Shown here: piece by piece, positions 14,768-19,544 of the stretch
How positions within the stretch are numbered: the first letter of the stretch is position 1
How the letters are laid out: each line of letters begins with the position of its first letter
Source: CAWCWN01 sp963799245
GTDB lineage: Bacteria > Chloroflexota > Ktedonobacteria > Ktedonobacterales > Ktedonobacteraceae
Length of the DNA: 19,544 nt
Assembly (NCBI GenBank): GCA_963799245.1
Contig: CAWCWN010000008.1
Location: 1 to 19,544, forward strand
Reading direction: 5' to 3'
The notes under the pieces: model-generated
Database searches by the model: none
Told to the model about the DNA's origin: nothing
Seen by the model: only the letters and a program-made list of their open reading frames with translations
Program-made: the position numbers and the translations under genes

Positions 14768-15607
14768 TCAGGGCCCCAGCCTCTCCTCGAGGGTCTCCAC
14801 AAACGTCTTGAGATCAATGAGGCGTTGATGGAGGTGGTCGTATAGTACATCGTGGTCGAGGGTCTCGGGATCGTGGACCAGAGCCTCACGCAGGTTAGTC
14901 AGGATCTCGAGGCGATACGCCAGGGCCTGAGGAATGATTTGCTGCGCCGCAACAATACTCAGCAGCTCGTGATAAGCCTCTGGACGCCGCAGCCCGAAGG
15001 ACGCAACCAGTGTTCCACAGATTTGCAAACATGCCTCAATCGCCAGCTGCAGGTAGCGCTCAGCCAGGCCGTACACGCGATAGTCTGCGCTAAACTCTTC
15101 ACGTTGCGTTTCGCCTATTTCATGCAGAATGGTCATTGCCTCGCGCAAATGTTTTAACTGCTTCTGTACCAGCTCTCTGTCGATTGGTCGTACCTGTCCA
15201 TACAGGCGGCGGCTCAAGGCTTGATTCTGTATGTCATCGAGTTTCTTGAAATCCAGGTAATCCATGACGGCCTTGGTCTCAAAAGATACGCGCTGTTTCT
15301 CATCCCGGCTAAACAAAATCTGGCCATACTTGATCACCTGCAGCTTGAGCAGCAGCGATGCCTGGTTTAAGATCACTACATCGATACTTTCGGACTCCAG
15401 GCGCTTGGCAAGCTCGCTAAAAAAATAGAGCTGGTAGTCAAGAAAATGGTCAGCCTTGATCTGATCCATGAGGAGGATGGCTATATCCACATCGCTGAGG
15501 TGTCCAAAGGATTTACGGCTTGAAAGCGAGCCAGCAAGGTAGGCGGCGTTTACCGGGTTGTGCGAGAAGAGCTGGTTGAGTTGCGCTTGTTTTTCGAACA
15601 AGTTCAT
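14768..15607 (-). CDS. fused MNT nucleotidyltransferase-HEPN protein (MntA-HepT-like)
   Basis: 279 residues, two domains. The first ~110 form a minimal nucleotidyltransferase: AGSLSSRKSFGHLSDVDIAIL gives the GS (26-27) and DVD (39-41) motif, and D76 in SIDVVIL is the third acidic residue. Residues about 145-275 form a HEPN/DUF86 domain of HepT type (GLAERYLQLAIEACLQI) with the ribonuclease motif R240-x4-H245 (REALVH). In type VII toxin-antitoxin pairs, MntA and HepT are separate proteins and MntA AMPylates a HepT tyrosine in the RX4HXY motif. Here they are one chain and that tyrosine is replaced by Pro247 (HDP). GGAGG lies 6 nt before the ATG. It could be a self-inhibited RNase or a recruited regulator. 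Confidence 0.88.
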   Translation of the reverse strand: MNLFEKQAQLNQLFSHNPVNAAYLAGSLSSRKSFGHLSDVDIAILLMDQIKADHFLDYQLYFFSELAKRLESESIDVVILNQASLLLKLQVIKYGQILFSRDEKQRVSFETKAVMDYLDFKKLDDIQNQALSRRLYGQVRPIDRELVQKQLKHLREAMTILHEIGETQREEFSADYRVYGLAERYLQLAIEACLQICGTLVASFGLRRPEAYHELLSIVAAQQIIPQALAYRLEILTNLREALVHDPETLDHDVLYDHLHQRLIDLKTFVETLEERLGP

Positions 15608-15704
15608 CCACTACCTCCGAGAGAAATCAGACCTAGAGCGCGCATTAAGCGGCGCATCTGCGGGTAGGCAATGATTACTTACAACAACTATAACATATAT
15701 TTCT

Positions 15705-15866
15705 TCAACCTTCTACCCATTCCTCGCCGTTTGTAGCCACCTCTTTCTTCCAGATAGGCACCGTCGCTTTGAGCGTATCAATGATATAGCGGCAGGCCTC
15801 AAATGCCTCTGCCCGGTGGGGCGTCGCGACCACAATGATTACGCTGGCCTCGCCAAGCTCATGACG
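15705..15866 (-). pseudogene. moaE: molybdopterin synthase catalytic subunit MoaE, C-terminal part only
   Basis: The leftward frame ending at TGA 15707-15705 reads LGEASVIIVVATPHRAEAFEACRYIIDTLKATVPIWKKE followed by a short tail ending EEWVEG. This is the signature C-terminal third of MoaE, the large subunit of molybdopterin synthase, which adds two sulfurs to precursor Z. The HR-AF and KxxxPxWKKE segments contain its conserved active-site Lys and Arg residues. Upstream of LGEASV (about 15857) the match fades, the expected HRxG segment is missing, and the frame closes about 55 bases later. The N-terminal two thirds are therefore absent, replaced by unrelated acidobacterial-type DNA. Product identity is firm; the exact breakpoint is uncertain by ~30 bases. 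Confidence 0.8.
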
Positions 15867-15883
15867 TGTGCGGGCGGAGAGGA

Positions 15884-15908
15884 CGGGATCGCTGTCAACG
15901 CGATCCCG
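15884..15908. terminator. 9-bp inverted repeat beyond the cytochrome gene
   Basis: CGGGATCGC (15884-15892) and GCGATCCCG (15900-15908) form a perfect 9-bp stem with a 7-nt loop. It lies 33 bases past the stop of the leftward cytochrome reading frame, where a terminator hairpin would be expected. There is no U tract. It probably marks the left end of the foreign segment's recognisable content. Confidence 0.4.
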
Positions 15909-15940
15909 CGAGTCGAATCACACGCCTGGCGCGAAGCGGG

Positions 15941-16664
15941 TTACTTCGGGCAATCGTTGTGGAGGTTGCTGGGGGCTGGGGGTCCGGCGACGCACGGAAC
16001 GGCTTTCCAGAATACGTTCATCGCGGTCAGGTCGTGGTCGGTCATATTGTGGAGGATCGGCCAGGGCATGATCTCGACATTCCCGTCGAAGGGCGGCGGC
16101 AGACAATTCGTCTGCACCGACGGCATTGCAGTGAGCGGCGTGCAAACTTCAGTGTGGATTTGTCATCATCCCGTGCCATTGCACATGATGTCAATGAACT
16201 CGGTGAGCGTGTGGCCGCCCTCGGGAAGGCCCGTCTTATCGGGAGTGAGGTTGCGGCTGATGATATGGGGTCCCGGATTGTCGGGCGATCCCAGCGCTCC
16301 GAAATCGTTGCCGCCGCCCAGATACACGGCGGGATTCACGACGGTCGGCTTTTGCCCTAAGTACGGGATATTGGGAAATGAGTATTCGGCCTGCGGGCTG
16401 AGCGTGTGGCAATCGCTGCAGGAGAGAAGCCTGGGCGTTTACGATGTTGGCTTCCCTAATCCGACCAGGTTGCGGTCTAAACCCTTAGAGATTGAGCATT
16501 ACGGGAGTCATGGCGAGTCCTATTTTCACCCTCTCTTCATCAGTCTGCGTCCCGTTGCCATTATCCGCGCGACTGCTGCATCGACTGAGTGAGACAATCA
16601 TTGACGCAGGCGCCAGCACCCCGCCAGCGGCTGCCGCTGTCTTTGAGATTTGCACAATATTCAT
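15941..16664 (-). pseudogene. cytochrome c family protein (Solibacter-like), multiply frameshifted
   Basis: From ATG 16664-16662, with AGGAGG 7 nt upstream, the frame reads MNIVQISKTAAAAGG, continues to RVKIGLAMTPVMLNL and stops at TAA. The sense resumes in a second frame (KGLDRNLVGLG), then a third: SCSDCHTLSPQAEYSFPN gives the CxxCH haem-c motif, followed by NPAVYLGGGNDFGALG, IISRNLTPDKTGLPEGG and HTLTEFIDIM. It resumes once more with TNCLPPPFDGNVEIMPW and NLHNDCPK, ending at TAA 15943-15941. This layout is typical of Acidobacteria exported cytochrome c proteins. At least three frame changes are needed, so as written it cannot be translated. It is either a decayed gene or unreliable sequence. 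Confidence 0.75.
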
Positions 16665-16777
16665 AATTTATCCTCCTTTTTTGAGTTTTCCAAGCAATGC
16701 TTCCCCATGACAATAAGCCTTTGTGAGCCCGATTAAACCATCTTTCGATCAAACTTTGCACTCACCAGCTAAGTGAT

Positions 16778-17363
16778 TCAGGAGACGCTCCCATTGTTTG
16801 TTATCGCGGCCCATTTGGAGGTCACGGCCGAGACGCTTGGAAGCCGTTCCCTAACCTCACCCGTAACGGAAAAGAAGACGGGGTTGTGGTTGACAGAGTC
16901 ATCCGTCAAGACCGGCACCACCGTCATGGTCAACGTAAGGGGCCGCCGGACGGATTCTTGAAACGGCCGGTTCCACCAGTGACTTGAAAAATCCTAGGTA
17001 CAAAGGGCCTGATCAGCCGCAAAATCTATGCAATCGCTTCCCCCGGTAAGATTGACCTTCAATAGACTTCCGTCCTGGGAGCGAACACGCCCACGCCGGC
17101 TACAGCCGCAAAATAAACCTTGCTTGGGCCCGAGCAAGTGCTGGAGAATCGGAGTAGTCACGCTCGTGTCACAACACGAAAGGTGAATGGGTCTAGAATA
17201 CCGTCCCCGGCGAGATTATATTCAGAAGCAGGTCTGCCGGGCTGTAACTGACCGTGCTGGTCGAAGCAGTACCCGAAACCGTCATGTTTACGGGAACCGG
17301 TTGCGCATAGACGCCTGCGACACCGAGAGTGAGCATCAGTGCCGCCGTTGCCAAGTGTTTCAT
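16778..17363 (-). pseudogene. small secreted protein, multiply frameshifted
   Basis: ATG 17363-17361, after GAGG, starts a clear signal peptide (MKHLATAALMLTLGVAGVYA, cleavage after AYA-like VYA) followed by QPVPVNMTVSGTASTSTVS. Sense then moves between frames: EYNLAGDGILDPFTFRVV; DGSLLKVNLTGGSDCIDFAADQ; RIFQVTGGTGRFKN; LTLTMTVVPVLTDDSVNHN and PVFFSVTGEV, to a stop at 16780-16778. Put together these give about 195 residues of a beta-rich exported protein resembling a family I associate with Solibacter; its function is unknown. The assignment rests on consistent order, spacing and strand of the fragments. At least four frame changes are required. Confidence 0.6.
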
Positions 17364-17611
17364 AGGTACCCTCGTTGAGCTTGATTTCTGTTTCATGGTC
17401 TTCCCCTTGATTTGTCTTCAGTTCTTCTCGAATTGCCTTCCGGCCTGTTTGCGTACCGGAGCGTGTCACCGACAATAAAGGCTGGTGATGCCAATTGCGA
17501 CTCATTTCTGCCTCAAACTCGGCCTCACCAGCTCCGTGATTCAAGGCGCGATGGAATCTAGGTACCACCTCATTTTGTTGGCATCAATGAATTTGGTATA
17601 TACTTCGCCGT
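17364..17611. other. divergent spacer with candidate leaderless promoter
   Basis: No gene supported. Directly before the rightward regulator, TATACT (17599-17604) lies only 7 bases from ATG 17612, with a TTGGCA 15 nt further upstream (17578-17583) and no ribosome site. Transcription would begin at or next to the ATG, which suggests a leaderless mRNA if this is the promoter. Confidence is limited by the poor reading-frame quality nearby. Confidence 0.35.
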
Positions 17612-19544
17612 ATGGCGGTTCCGTCTCATTCCGAGCGCGTCGCCTTCGGGCCCTTTGAAATGGATGCGGCCTCGGGAGAAATGCTGAAGCATGGCGTCCG
17701 TTTGCGTTTATCCGGGCAGCCGTTCCGCATTTTGCTGTTTCTGGTGAATCATTCCGGTGAGGTGATTTCGCCGGAACGGCTCAAGAACGAGATTTGGGGT
17801 GACGGGGTTTTCGTCGATTTTGAACATGGCTTGCACGCGGCGATGAGATAAGCTGCGGCAGGCGCTGGGGGATTCGGCGGAAAATCCTCGTTATATCGAG
17901 GACGGTAGTAAGGGCCGGGGCTACCGGTTTATTGGGGTTCTAGAGCGGGCTTACGCAGTTACACAGCCGGTGGCGGCCATTGCGGAAGAAGAAGCCGCAG
18001 CCGCCGGCGTCGAAACACCGGTTGGTTTGGTGGGGCGCCGCTGCGGTCTTGGTGGTCGTAGCATGCGCGATCGGGTGGCGGCTGTGGGATCCTTCGCCGG
18101 CGCGGCTCCGTGGAAGCTGACGAAACTCACATCCGAGGCCGGGCGAGTTCGATTCGCCGGCTTTGTCACGCAACGGGAAACTGATTGCCTATTCGGCGGA
18201 GCGGAGCGGGAGACGCGGGAGCTGCTTTATCAAGCAGGTTTCCGGGGGCCGGCCCGATTCGGTTGACGTTCGATGGAGCGGGGAATGCGATGCCAGATTT
18301 TTCGCCGGACGCCAGCAAGATCGTATTTCACTGGGATCGGGATGGCGGAGGCGTTTATGAAATGCCGGCGTTGGGGGGCGAAGCCCGGTTGTGACGGGCG
18401 GCGGGCTGAACCCCAAGTATTCTCCCGACGGCTACAGGGTGGCCTACTGGATCGGGATATCAGCGTCGCGGTCACGGTGCCCGGAAACGGCACGGCTGGG
18501 TGGTCCCCGCGGCAGGAGGCCAGCCGATGCGCGCGTGCAGGTTCAGCCACCGCTCGCACTCCCCTATTTGGGCTCCCGACGGCCAAGCATATACTTCATC
18601 GTCGGATTACGATTCCGACAAGGCATTCGAGAGCTTCGGGGCTGGATTGGTGGATCATACCGGCCACAGGCAACGGCGCTGTCAAAGGACGGGGGATACG
18701 CAAAGCGTTTCTGCGAGCGGGCGGGCACTGCCGGCTCCGAATATTCAGCGGTAGACAAGGTGACGATCTGGGTATTCCTGAGCCGGCGTGATGGCTGGCG
18801 TCTGGGAACCAGTGTCGATCTTCTCGGCGCAGAACGGGGATACGCGCAACCTGTGGGAACCACAATCTCAGCGGACCGGAAAGGCTACGGATTCATTTCA
18901 GCGGCTGAGCGGCGGGCTCGGCGAACGAAATCACCGCTTCCTGCGCCTCTGAGGATACGATGGCGTTGCGCGAGTGTCGAAACGGCGGGAAATATTTGCG
19001 TCGTCCCATTCGATTTCGACCATGGGAAAGCGACAAGGAGACGCCGAGCAAATCGCTCGCGAGCCTTCGCCGTGAGAGAAGAGGGGCAGGCGGTTTCGGC
19101 GATGGACGGCTGATTGCCTTTAGTTCCGCGCAATCGGGCATGCTGAAGATCTGGCTGCACGATACGGTGCCGGGCAAAGAGACGCAGGCGGCAGCGTCGC
19201 CCATTTTCTGCAGGACTATCCGGCGGTCGATCCTCCGGCAGCCGGATGGCCTATTCGAGCTTCGAGAAGGACAAGAGGATTGTTTACGTAACCACCCCGG
19301 GGGGCGTACCGGAAAGGCTGTGCGAAGGCTGTTTACGGCCGACGGATTGGTCGCGCGACGCGGAAAACGCTGGTAACGTTCAGTGGGAGTCCGTACCGCG
19401 TTAGCCTTCTGGATATCGCCTCGCATCAGCAGACTCCCATATTGACTCATGCAACGTACAGTTTGTTGTATGGGCGCTTGTCCCCGACAGCCAGTGGATC
19501 AGTTTCACGGCGCGGGTGGCGCCGAATAAGTGCTCGGATCATGA
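17612..19544 (+). pseudogene. winged-helix (CadC-like) regulator with PD40/WD40-like repeats, frameshifted, runs off right edge
   Basis: The first 73 codons form an OmpR/CadC-type winged helix (FGPFEMDAASGEMLKHG, RLSGQPFRILLFLV, EVISPERLKNEIWGDG, VDFEHGLHAAM) that stops at 17850. The next frame supplies KLRQALGDSAENPRY and GYRF. A third gives a membrane segment WWGAAAVLVVVACAIGW (about 18020-18080). TolB-like beta-propeller pieces then follow in changing frames: KLTSEAGRVRFAGF, NAMPDFSPDASKIVFHWD, PKYSPDG and IAFSSAQSGMLKIWLHD. Near the edge come RIVYVTTPGGVPERLCEGC and LSPDSQWISFTARV. This single-pass DNA-binding/propeller architecture is very common in Acidobacteria. About ten frame changes in 1.9 kb make it untranslatable as given. 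The 3' end lies outside the window. Confidence 0.72.

Noticed and set aside
17158..17568. Leftward 136-codon frame in the acidobacterial-type segment
   Set aside because: Only its end (EYNLAGDGILDPFTFRVV) is coding sense, as one frame-shifted piece of the secreted protein; the rest is not protein-like.

Overview
The first ~15.85 kb looks like an accessory stretch of a soil Chloroflexota, most likely a Ktedonobacteria-type genome. The basis is family recognition only: cyanobacterial/Ktedonobacter-like IS701 and IS110 transposases, a group-2 RpoD-like sigma factor, a very large multidomain c-di-GMP protein, a DUF1015 protein, HEAT and TPR proteins, and moaE. From about 15.86 kb to the end the content changes abruptly. 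It becomes a gene set typical of Acidobacteria (Solibacter-like): a cytochrome c family protein, a small secreted protein and a winged-helix/PD40 regulator. All three are broken by many indels. The change falls inside moaE, so the window is either an assembly chimera or a remarkable insertion.

Layout. 1-2392 is an insertion-sequence scrapyard: the start of an IS110-family transposase runs off the left edge, and a decayed IS701-family transposase has replaced the 3' end of an aldo/keto reductase gene. 2393-3954 is a redox/detoxification cassette: a cupin gene and the broken aldo/keto reductase are read leftward, and an AraC-family activator is read rightward from a shared control region. 3955-4424 is a gene-poor gap with a 10-bp-arm inverted repeat and a promoter. 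A DUF1015 gene follows, trailed by a 23-codon stub of a FAD/NAD-binding oxidoreductase. A HEAT-repeat gene, split by a one-base loss, is read back toward that stub.

7449-7996 is a long leader region. It holds a strongly base-paired ~141-nt element and leads into the sigma factor gene. The sigma gene overlaps tail-to-tail with a 995-residue protein that joins an APC-type amino-acid permease, a GGDEF diguanylate cyclase with an intact I-site, and an HD-GYP phosphodiesterase. This looks like a transporter-derived sensor that could both make and destroy c-di-GMP, and it is the most striking gene here. Next come a GntR/HutC repressor with a clean 7-bp inverted repeat in its promoter, a TPR protein, a single-chain MNT-HEPN protein (fused MntA-HepT-like toxin-antitoxin) that lacks the usual AMPylated tyrosine, and the 3' end of moaE.

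Right of the junction, the cytochrome c (CSDCH haem motif), a secreted beta-rich protein and the regulator can each be followed only by moving between reading frames, roughly every 50-200 bases. No tRNA, rRNA, CRISPR array or phage module was seen.
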